Origin: Paenibacillus endophyticus
GTDB taxonomy: Bacteria > Bacillota > Bacilli > Paenibacillales > Paenibacillaceae
Direction of reading: 5' to 3'
DNA: 64,000 bases
Assembly: GCF_014192395.1 (NCBI RefSeq)
Contig: NZ_JACHXW010000021.1
Location: 62,001 to 126,000 of the forward strand
The position numbers were made by a program, and so were the translations under genes. Of the stretch, positions 52,868 through 61,900 are shown piece by piece; position 1 is the first letter of the stretch, and each line of letters starts with the position of its first letter. A model generated the notes under the pieces. It did not search any database, was not told where the DNA came from, and saw nothing but the letters and a program-made list of their open reading frames with translations.

Positions 52868-54688
52868 ATGATCTGGAAACTGACAGGCTCTATTCGATAC
52901 CAGCTATACATGACATATGCCCTCATCATCGTACTTGTAACTGCTATTTATGTAGGCGCTTTCTTTTTCTATGAATCAAAGCAGATTACGCTACGTTCGC
53001 TGATGTCTATTAATGAGCTCTCCCTTAGCTTGTCGAATAAATTAGATCTCGAAATACAGAAGATAGATGATGTGACGCTCAGTGTTGCTTATTCGAATCT
53101 CATCAAGGATCGTCTCTTGCAGCTGTCGGGAAGTCGGGATATGACGGAGCCAGCCTCTTATTCGGCCGATCAAATTGCGGACATTAAGGAGTTGAGCGAG
53201 ATTATGGTAGCAGCCATAGGGCCGACCCAATCCGTCAGGGAATTGACGATTTACGATTTCGAAGGAAATCGTATCTCTACCGGCGCACTGTTGAAGTATA
53301 CGAAAGAGGATGTAAATTCGAAGTCTTGGTACGAAGAAGTGATTCAAGGCGAAGGAGGAATCGTCATCGGTATGCCTGAGCCGGATGAAGAGCTTGCGCA
53401 ATCATTTGTTTTTTTCAAAGACAAATATTTTATTTCATTGTACCGCACTTATTTCGGAGGGTTCGGGGAAGCTCAGGGGATTATTAAAGCCCAGCAGGAT
53501 GCTGAAACGATATTTAGCAGCTTGATCGATCTCGAACATCGAAATGAAAGCAGAAAGCGCTTCTACGTCATGGACGGCAAAGGCAATCAATTATATCCGT
53601 ACGAAGGGGAGGACAAGACGGCAGGCTATTATTTCGAGCAGCGAGCCAGTCAAGAACGCCATCCTATTTACATAAACAATCCGTTAAGCGGAGAGAAGGA
53701 GTTGGTTTCATACCACTTATCCGAAGAGACGGGCTGGCTGCTGGCGGTCGTGATTTCGAAAAAGGAGTTATTCGAGCCTCTTAGGCAGTTCACTGTAACG
53801 GCAGCGGCAATCACCTTAGCGATACTCGTCTTTACCCTGCTCTTCTCTTATTACGCAGCGCAGAAAATAACGAGGCCGATAGCCAGATTGCATTCCTCGA
53901 TCAAAAAAATAGACTTGACCGGGACGATCCAACCGAAGCGCCTCACTGACAGCGGCATAAACGAAATCGAGGCGCTTAATCTAGCCTTTCAAAACATGCA
54001 AACGAAATTACAAAGCTCCGTCGATAAGTTGTTGTATTCGCAGTCCCAGGAGATCACAGCCAAAATAGCAGCGCTCTCATCCCAAATGAACCCTCACTTC
54101 TTGTTTAATACCATTACGACTGTTAGCATTATGGCCGAAGAAGGAATGTCCGAAGAAATTTTGCATCTTTGCCAGAAGCTATCCTCCATGTTACGTTACA
54201 TTTCGTCAGAAGAATCCAATGTTGTAAGTCTTGGTGCCGAAATCGATTATACATCTGCTTATCTAGAGTGTATGAAAATCCGCTATCAGGATGATTTGCT
54301 CTACAATATTGTAATAACAGATGAACTGATGGGAATTCCCATACCTAAGCTGATCATACAGCCGCTAGTTGAGAACTGCATGAAGCATGCCATTCACGTT
54401 GAGGGGCCGTGGGAAATTTTTGTGAAAGGGTATGTGAACGAAAACGAATGGCTCATAACTGTGACGGATAATGGTCCCGGCATGCCGGAAGACAAGCGTA
54501 GGCTGTTGGTTGAGAAAATAAGCGAATTAGAGGAAACGGACCGATTCCCGGGCTTGAGTATCGACGGAATGGGGCTGCTGAATATTTACTTTCGTTTGAA
54601 GTTCTCTTATGGCGAGCAAATGGTTTTTACTATTGAAGAGAGGGATAGTGGTTTTTCAATCACGATTGGTGGGCCGTTATCCGATTAG
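52868..54688 (+). CDS. YesM-type sensor histidine kinase
   Basis: 606 residues. Membrane helices near 10-35 and 305-325 enclose a large extracellular dCache-like sensor (about 40-300). HAMP (about 328-380), then the His_kinase domain with phospho-acceptor His410 (LSSQMNPHFLFNT) and HATPase (LIIQPLVENCMKHAI, DNGPGM). These kinases sense sugars or related signals outside the cell. It pairs with the regulator 27 bp downstream. Confidence 0.93.
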   Translation: MIWKLTGSIRYQLYMTYALIIVLVTAIYVGAFFFYESKQITLRSLMSINELSLSLSNKLDLEIQKIDDVTLSVAYSNLIKDRLLQLSGSRDMTEPASYSADQIADIKELSEIMVAAIGPTQSVRELTIYDFEGNRISTGALLKYTKEDVNSKSWYEEVIQGEGGIVIGMPEPDEELAQSFVFFKDKYFISLYRTYFGGFGEAQGIIKAQQDAETIFSSLIDLEHRNESRKRFYVMDGKGNQLYPYEGEDKTAGYYFEQRASQERHPIYINNPLSGEKELVSYHLSEETGWLLAVVISKKELFEPLRQFTVTAAAITLAILVFTLLFSYYAAQKITRPIARLHSSIKKIDLTGTIQPKRLTDSGINEIEALNLAFQNMQTKLQSSVDKLLYSQSQEITAKIAALSSQMNPHFLFNTITTVSIMAEEGMSEEILHLCQKLSSMLRYISSEESNVVSLGAEIDYTSAYLECMKIRYQDDLLYNIVITDELMGIPIPKLIIQPLVENCMKHAIHVEGPWEIFVKGYVNENEWLITVTDNGPGMPEDKRRLLVEKISELEETDRFPGLSIDGMGLLNIYFRLKFSYGEQMVFTIEERDSGFSITIGGPLSD

Positions 54689-54715
54689 CTGAACAATTCG
54701 AAGGAGGAATGGAAG

Positions 54716-55531
54716 ATGGGGAGCAGCACGTATAACGTACTGGTTGTGGAAGACGAGCCCATGATTCTGAACAATATTGTGAAGAAGCTGGACCAGTCGA
54801 ATATGGGGTTCACGGTTGTACAGACTGCGAAGAACGGACGACAAGCACTAGATCAACTTGGGGTGGAACTTCCCGATGTCGTCTTCACAGACATTCGAAT
54901 GCCAATTCTTGATGGCATGCAGCTTGTTCAGCAAATCGATGCCCACTATTCATCGGTGCGTACAGTTATTCTATCGGGCTACAACGATTTCGAGTACGCT
55001 CGTGCGGCAATTCGGTACAATGTCAGGAACTATCTATCCAAGCCGCTTGACTTGCAAGCGCTTCATCAATGTCTAATGAGGCTAAGAATCGAACTGGATG
55101 CAGAACGCGACAGCGTGCTTGAGCGAATGAAAGTGCTCAAGGCAACCCAGGGAGTGAGCGTCCAGGATTCGATTGAGATGCTCAGGTTATTCCTAAACGA
55201 AAATTATATGCATGACTTCCGGTTGGACCAAATTGCTCAGGAGCTGAACTTCAATTCCTCCTACCTGAGCAAGTGGTTCGTGAAGATCGTTGGGGAGACA
55301 CCTTCCAACTACATTATTCATTTGAAAATATCAAAGGCCAAGAAGTTGCTGCAATCCGTCCAAGAATTATCTGTCAAGCAAGTAGGCGAGATGGTAGGGT
55401 ATGCTGATCAAAATTATTTCAGCCGGCTGTTTAAGCAGCAGACGGGACTGAGTCCGAGCCAATACCGAGAGATGTGCCTGCGGGGAGAAAATAAACACAT
55501 AACATTACACGATCATATGCATAGCGAATAA
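54716..55531 (+). CDS. YesN-type response regulator with AraC output
   Basis: 271 residues from ATG 54716 after AAGGAGGA. Receiver domain with Asp59 (VVFTDIRMP) and Lys in NYLSKPLD. The C-terminal AraC double helix-turn-helix (about 150-255) includes NFNSSYLSKWFVKIVGETPSNY and GYADQNYFSRLFKQQTGLSP. It should activate the sugar ABC genes that follow. Confidence 0.93.
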   Translation: MGSSTYNVLVVEDEPMILNNIVKKLDQSNMGFTVVQTAKNGRQALDQLGVELPDVVFTDIRMPILDGMQLVQQIDAHYSSVRTVILSGYNDFEYARAAIRYNVRNYLSKPLDLQALHQCLMRLRIELDAERDSVLERMKVLKATQGVSVQDSIEMLRLFLNENYMHDFRLDQIAQELNFNSSYLSKWFVKIVGETPSNYIIHLKISKAKKLLQSVQELSVKQVGEMVGYADQNYFSRLFKQQTGLSPSQYREMCLRGENKHITLHDHMHSE

Positions 55532-55588
55532 AAGAAAGCGCACTCATAATAAGGATGAAGCTAACAATAAAAGGGAGGCACCACATTT

Positions 55589-56971
55589 ATGGCAAATATC
55601 CGAAAGGCCTTATCCATGGCAACCTGTGTACTGACGGTTGCTGCTGTCACGGCGGGATGCGGCAGTACGAATGGAAACAATATTGATTCGGTCAGTAACG
55701 CCCCGTCACCGTCAGGAAATACTGCGTCGACGGATCAGCCGACAAAAAAGAACATGACGTTGACCGTCATGGCTTCGCAAGACCAGATCATGGACGCCGA
55801 AGTAGAGCTTGCAAAGACATTTGAGGCTAATACAGGGATCAAAATCGATTATCAGATCGTACCGTCGGATCAGTTCACAAGCTTGATCGGCGCTAAGCTG
55901 AATTCCGGAGAGGGTCCGGATGTCATCGTGACCCAAGGCGGGAAGCTTACGCTTAAGTCGACCTTGGACCCGGAGAAGAACCTGGAGGATTTGTCCGGTG
56001 AGGGGTGGGTATCCACGCTTAAGAAGCCGTTCGACGAAGGTGTATCTTACAATGGCAAGGTATACGGCTTACCGCTTTGGGATCTAGGCGGAACCTCCAG
56101 CTGGGTGCTGGTATATAACAAAAAAATCTTCTCGGAGCAAGGTTTGATGCCTCCGAAGACGTACGACGAACTGCTGGATGTTAGCGCAAAGCTTTCGGAG
56201 AACGGCATTACGCCGATTTATGAAGCGGGTTCCGACGGTTGGCATCACCAGCTTCCTCTGCTCGAAATGGGACCAAGGGTGGAGGAACTGAGCGGAGGCT
56301 TGTATGATAAGCTGAATGCTAACGAGACGCTGCTTGCGGATAGCCCGGAAATGCTCAAGCTTGTAGAGCAGGTATCTGCTCTCGTCGAGAAAGGCTACTA
56401 CGGCAAGGAACACTTCAGCAACACCTATGCCGATGCCTATAATGCGATGTCATCAGGTAAATTCGCGATGATCTTCGACAGGTCCAATTTCGGCAACGAG
56501 CTCCTCGCGAACAAGTCGGACTCCGCTTACAAGGCAGAGGACTTCGGAGCCGTCGTCATGCCGTTTCTGGACAATCAGACCTTGAACGTAAATCCGCAAG
56601 GTCCTTCCAAATTCGTGTATAAGAATGGCAAACATGTGGCGGAAGCAAAGCAATTTTTAGCGTACTTGGCTGAGCCGTCAAACATGCAGACGTATCTGGA
56701 TCAAACCAGCCGTTTCTCCGAGCTGCCTTTCGAAGGGGTAACGCCTAAGAAAAACGCAGTTCTTGAGGAAATCAAAGCAGGCAGTAACGGACAAGAGGGA
56801 GCAGTCCTTCAATCAGGTGTCAGCTACATCGATCCGCAGTGGATGGATATCGGAAAAGATTTGACTGCCGTCTTCTCAGGCAAACTGGATCCAGCCGATT
56901 TACTGAAAAATATCGACAAAAGAAGAAGCCAGCAAGCGACCGCGCAGAAGGATCCGGCTTGGTCTAAATAA
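55589..56971 (+). CDS. Extracellular solute-binding lipoprotein of a sugar ABC importer
   Basis: 460 residues from ATG 55589 after AAGGGAGG. The lipobox is VTAGCG, followed by a Ser/Asn-rich tether. The family 1 fold is clear (VMASQDQIMDAEVELAKTFEANTG region and YNKKIFSEQGLMPPKTYDELL). It captures a sugar or oligosaccharide for the two permeases at 57157 and 58029. The ATPase is probably a shared MsmK-type protein from elsewhere. Confidence 0.9.
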   Translation: MANIRKALSMATCVLTVAAVTAGCGSTNGNNIDSVSNAPSPSGNTASTDQPTKKNMTLTVMASQDQIMDAEVELAKTFEANTGIKIDYQIVPSDQFTSLIGAKLNSGEGPDVIVTQGGKLTLKSTLDPEKNLEDLSGEGWVSTLKKPFDEGVSYNGKVYGLPLWDLGGTSSWVLVYNKKIFSEQGLMPPKTYDELLDVSAKLSENGITPIYEAGSDGWHHQLPLLEMGPRVEELSGGLYDKLNANETLLADSPEMLKLVEQVSALVEKGYYGKEHFSNTYADAYNAMSSGKFAMIFDRSNFGNELLANKSDSAYKAEDFGAVVMPFLDNQTLNVNPQGPSKFVYKNGKHVAEAKQFLAYLAEPSNMQTYLDQTSRFSELPFEGVTPKKNAVLEEIKAGSNGQEGAVLQSGVSYIDPQWMDIGKDLTAVFSGKLDPADLLKNIDKRRSQQATAQKDPAWSK

Positions 56972-56989
56972 GCGAGTCCAATAGCTAAA

Positions 56990-57025
56990 GAAGAGACCCT
57001 CGATTCATTTCGTGGGTTCTTTGTT
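56990..57025 (+). terminator. Intra-operon hairpin after the binding-protein gene
   Basis: AGAGACCC pairs with GGGTTCTT around a 12-base loop, then TTTGTTTTCG. As at 4979 it lies between binding protein and permeases and likely sets the excess of binding protein. Confidence 0.6.
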
Positions 57026-57156
57026 TTCGTGGAATACCTTCCTCATGCGATAAATGAATGCATAAAGTTAAGCGTTTTCGTGTATAGCAAGCTCTTTGAA
57101 GCGCCTTCATAATAAAAACATGCAATTCATTCATTAGCGAAGAAGGAGAAGAAGGA

Positions 57157-58029
57157 ATGAACATTCAAAAGAAGATTTACCCCGCCTATTTTTTATTTGG
57201 AGCTCTGCTGTTGTACGTTTTTTTGTATGTATTGCCTAGTTTGGTAGGTATGTATTATTCGTTTACGGATTGGAGCCGATTCGACGATACGGTCCGTTTC
57301 ATAGGGTGGGACAATTACAAGTCCATATTTTCTTCCGATGAGAACTATTTACGGTATATTGGAAACACACTTCAGCTCACAGTCGTAACAACGATTCTGA
57401 AGACCGTGCTGGGGTTGGGCCTGGCGTTAATCGTAGGTCAGAAATTATGGGGAAAAAACTTTCATCGTGCTGTAATCTTCTTGCCAACCGTGCTCTCGTT
57501 TCTCATTACCGGATTGACCTTCCAGTCTATCCTGGCGCCGTCCGGACTTCTGAATTCCTTCCTCCGTACGTTTGGGTTAGACAGTTGGACGCGCAATTGG
57601 CTTTATGATGGCAATTGGCCGTTCTGGTCGATTTATGGCATTGACGTGTGGAAGGGCATGGGCTACATCATGACGATCTTCCTAGCGGGGCTGATGACAA
57701 TCTCCAAGGAATATTATGAAGCAGCAGACATTGACGGGGCTAACTTCTGGGGGAAACTTCGTTACATTACGCTTCCGCTCCTGTTGCCATCATTCGCGGT
57801 GACGACGGTTCTCAACCTCGTGTACGGTCTGAGAGTATTTGATATCGTCTACGTGCTGACGCAGGGAGGGCCTGGAGATCAAACGGAAGTGTTGTACTCC
57901 GTAATCTTCAAGCTGTTCGGATACGGCTATTATGGGCTCGGAACGGCCTTGTCCTCGTTGATGTTCGTCATTATGGTTGTCATTGGTTATTTCATTATCC
58001 GGTTGCTTAACAAGGAGGTTGAAGCGTAA
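57157..58029 (+). CDS. Sugar ABC importer permease (MalF-like)
   Basis: 290 residues from ATG 57157, with AAGGAGAAGAAGGA upstream. Six predicted helices. EAA loop in YYEAADIDGANFWGKLRYITLP (about residues 187-208). The following permease starts 1 bp before this stop. Confidence 0.93.
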   Translation: MNIQKKIYPAYFLFGALLLYVFLYVLPSLVGMYYSFTDWSRFDDTVRFIGWDNYKSIFSSDENYLRYIGNTLQLTVVTTILKTVLGLGLALIVGQKLWGKNFHRAVIFLPTVLSFLITGLTFQSILAPSGLLNSFLRTFGLDSWTRNWLYDGNWPFWSIYGIDVWKGMGYIMTIFLAGLMTISKEYYEAADIDGANFWGKLRYITLPLLLPSFAVTTVLNLVYGLRVFDIVYVLTQGGPGDQTEVLYSVIFKLFGYGYYGLGTALSSLMFVIMVVIGYFIIRLLNKEVEA

Positions 58030-58850
58030 TGGCCACAAAACGGTTATTCAGCAGTCTTAGGCATTTATCCGTGTGGGTGGTCTCTCTGATCATGCTTGTG
58101 CCACTGCTCCTAATTCTACTTAATTCATTCAAAACGCAAGGGGAAGCAGCTTCCATGAATTTCAAATGGCCTTCTCAATGGGTATTTTCCAACTACACGG
58201 TTGTCATTGAGAGCGGAAAACTCTTGCAGTCATTCGGCAACAGCATGCTCTATTCGGTCGTATCGGTTGTTCTTGGCATTGTTCTGTGCGCGATGGCTGC
58301 GTATGTTCTCTCCAGGAAAAAAACGAGGATTAATCGTTTCCTATACTTGTTCGTTGTACTTGGCATTACGATGCCAGTGAACCATATCGCACTCATTAAA
58401 GTCATGCAAACCTTTAATCTGATGAATACTCAGATCGGACTCAGTTTGTTGTACACAGCATTGCAAATCCCTTTCAGCGTTTTTTTGATTTACGGCTTTG
58501 TCTCTACGGTCCCGCGCGAGCTCGACGAGGCGGGAGTCATAGACGGCTGCGGCAGCAATACGCTTTTCTTTAGAATCATTTTCCCGTTATTGCTGCCGGT
58601 TGTTGTTACAGTGATGCTTCTGAATTTTCTGGCGTCATGGAATGAGTTTATTTTTCCGCTTTATTACTTGAACAGTTCCTCATTATGGCCGATGACTCTT
58701 GCGGTTTACAACTTCTTTGGCCGTTACGAGACCGCCTGGAATTTGGTAAGCGCGGATATCGTGCTGACGAGCTTGCCTGTCATCTTGATCTACTTGCTAG
58801 GACAGAAATATATCGTATCCGGCATGACGGCAGGATCGGTTAAAGGATAA
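58029..58850 (+). CDS. Sugar ABC importer permease (MalG-like)
   Basis: 273 residues, ATG 58029 overlapping the previous stop (TAATG). Six predicted helices, EAA loop in RELDEAGVIDGCGSNTLFF, and the common tail MTAGSVKG. It completes the importer. Confidence 0.93.
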   Translation: MATKRLFSSLRHLSVWVVSLIMLVPLLLILLNSFKTQGEAASMNFKWPSQWVFSNYTVVIESGKLLQSFGNSMLYSVVSVVLGIVLCAMAAYVLSRKKTRINRFLYLFVVLGITMPVNHIALIKVMQTFNLMNTQIGLSLLYTALQIPFSVFLIYGFVSTVPRELDEAGVIDGCGSNTLFFRIIFPLLLPVVVTVMLLNFLASWNEFIFPLYYLNSSSLWPMTLAVYNFFGRYETAWNLVSADIVLTSLPVILIYLLGQKYIVSGMTAGSVKG

Positions 58851-58951
58851 ATAAGTGCATAACACTTTGCGTTTGGGTGCATATCGAACGAAGAAGTGGC
58901 GTGATAAAATCGAAAGCGGTTACACTATTATGCCGAAGGGGGATTAAAAGG

Positions 58952-61900
58952 ATGAATCGGAACAAGAAAAAATGGAAATGGCTGTCCGGATTCATAGTAC
59001 ACGTGATGGTGATCACGATGCTTTTGCCTGCATTAACGATTACGGTACAAGCGGCGGAGGGCGGTGGCAACGCCGCTGCTTACTACGTAGCGCCAAATGG
59101 CAGCGACAGTAACCCGGGCACTTTGCAAGCGCCTTGGAAAACGATTGAGAAGGCTCGTAATACCTTAAGAACATTAAATGATAGTATGACGGAAGATATC
59201 GTTGTCTATTTGCGCGGAGGTTCCTACTACTTGGACGAGACCATCTCGTTTACCGAGGACGATTCTGGCCAGAACGGACATGTTATCAGCTATGAAGCTT
59301 ATCCCGGCGAGAAGCCGGTCTTAAGCGGCGGAGATCCTGTCTCGGGCTGGGTGAAGGATACCTCTAATCCTAACCTGTACAAAGCGCCATTGATCAGAGA
59401 CGAGAAGCTTAGAGCTCTATACGTTAATGGCGAACGGTCGTACATGACGAGCAAGTCGCTGTCTTCGCCAGGCTCATACGGAACTTATACGGTTACGGCG
59501 GGGCAGGCTGACTGGGCGTGGCAAGGCGGCAGCGTGGCAGCCGGAACTAAGTTCACGGCTTCGCAGCTTCCGATTACGACGCGAAATCATTCCGATATTG
59601 AGTTGGTTACCCAAATGACTTGGAATAAAGTCATCGTCGGGGTTGATGAAATTATCGACATCGGAGGCGGTCAGGTAGCTGCAATGCTGCAGCAACCATA
59701 CGGCGCGCTGGCACAACGGATTAACTGGTCGCCATACCGTCCGAATGGCACGCAGGAGGTATACAACGTATTTGAATGGCTAACGCAACCAGGTCAGTTT
59801 TACTTCGACCGGTCGGCTCAAACGCTTTATTATTATCCTCGGGCCGGCGAGAACATGGCTACGGCGGAAGTAATAGCGCCTTCTCTTGAGACATTGGTGG
59901 ATCTGCAAGGTACGCCGAAAACAGGACAAATTAGCAATATTACTTTTAAAGGCATTTCATTTGCCCATACCGACTTTAATTTATACGAACTGGAAGGTTC
60001 AATAGGACTAGCTACCGTTCAAGCAGCCACTATTGTAATCGCTTTCGCTGACCCGAACTGGCATAACGACGTTTATCGGAATTATGATTTGTTTCCGGCA
60101 GCCGTTCGCATCGACGCGGCAAGAAATATTAAAATCCTAGACGGGGAGATTAAGCTAACCGGATCCGTTGGGGTGTCGATCGAAAACGATGTCGAGCAAA
60201 TCGAAGTTTCGGGCAATTCGATCTATGAGACTGGCGGTGCCGGCATCGTCATTGGTCATCCCCAGCATGTGTATGAGAACGATTGGAACGATACTGCCTA
60301 TCAACGGGCTGGAAAAGCTCCCGCTTCCAAAGAAAAATATAAAAACGGTACGGAGTCGGTACCGAAGGATATTTATATCCGTAATAACTTCATGTACAAC
60401 GACGGTAGCCTATTCCCTGGCCATGCACCGATTACGTCGTTCTACACACAAAGAATGTATGTGGAGAACAACTTTATTTATGGCGCGGCATACAGCGGCA
60501 TGAGCATCGGCTGGGGCTGGTGGAACTTCGATGGCTCTTCAGGCGCCATCTTCCCTGGAAAACCCAATACGACGTCAAAGGCAAACTACATTAATAAAAA
60601 CAGAGTTGAGGAAATTGGGCGCATCTTGCATGACTGCGGCGCCATCTATACGCTCGGCCAGCAAGGAAACAGCGACTGGACACAATCTTCTGAAATTTCC
60701 GAAAATTATTTGAATGTTTCGCGAATTAAAAATACGCCTGACGGATCGAGATGGATTAACGGTATTCACCCCGATGAAGGGAGTGCATACATCGAGATGG
60801 AGCGCAATGTAATTACGAATACGCTGCGATCGGTGTATGAAATTCAGGAGTTTGGGCGGAAACATGACCTGACAGTTCGGGATGGATTCTCCAATACTTC
60901 GGCGATGTTATGCTGCGCGCCGAACACGACGGTCACGAACCAGTTCGTGGACGAGAACTATATATGGCCGCTTAAAGGTTATGAAGTCGTCATGAATGCA
61001 GGACTCGAAGACGAGTACAAGCACTTGGTAGGGCGAAATATTTGGAAGGACACAGAGAGAGTATTCCCATCCAATCTGCGCGTGGCGGGGGCACAAGACA
61101 TTCCCGTAAAAGGCCTGCTTGGCAGCAACGACATTCTCTGGTTTGCCCCGGAGGGAACAAGTGTATTTGTTGAATCGGATCTGATCACAAGCGCTGCCGG
61201 GGACGCAGAGCTTATGCCAACACCAGAAGAACCGGGCGAATACAAGATGTACATCGAATACTCGGACGGCTCCGTGTCGGAACCGTCCGAGTTCAGCCTC
61301 TTTATCGGAAGCGACGTTGCGAACGTAAGGGAAGGGGAGAAGTATCAGGTTTCGGAGAAGAACCCTCTCCTTTTGCAGTTGAACAACAATTACAATTATA
61401 CGCTGAACGGATCAGCTATTTCTCAAAATCATAAGATCAGTTCCGAAGGCAGCTATACCTTGATTGCTACAAGCATCGCAGGCATGCCGAACGTAACGAT
61501 TCAATTCGAAACGTACGTGTCCGACGCGAACAGGCTTCTCCCTAGGGAAACCTATATCGCGCCAGGCGCCGAATTGGAGCTGGCTGTCAATCTGAACGAT
61601 CCATCCAAATCGATCTGGATCTTGCCGTTTGTGGTTACAGAGATCGTGGAGGGGCCCCAGATGGTGAAGATAAACGGCGACAAGACGAAGATCACGGTGC
61701 CGTCCGTTCTGGATAACTACTCCATAGCCGTGCTGGATGCTCAAATGAACGTGCTTAGCCGTTCGGAAGCTACGATTCACGTTACGGACAGCGTACTACC
61801 TCCAAGCGAAGGCAGGAAGCTGTGGCTGGATGCTAACGAAGGCGTGACCGCCGATGCCCAGGGACGAGTGTCCTCATGGAACGACCAAAGCGGCAACGGC

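Noticed and set aside
60168-60503. Short frames inside the beta-helix gene in other frames (also 62137-62406 and 63312-63698)
   Set aside because: The long frame from 58952 is unbroken and shows clear domains; these are shadows.
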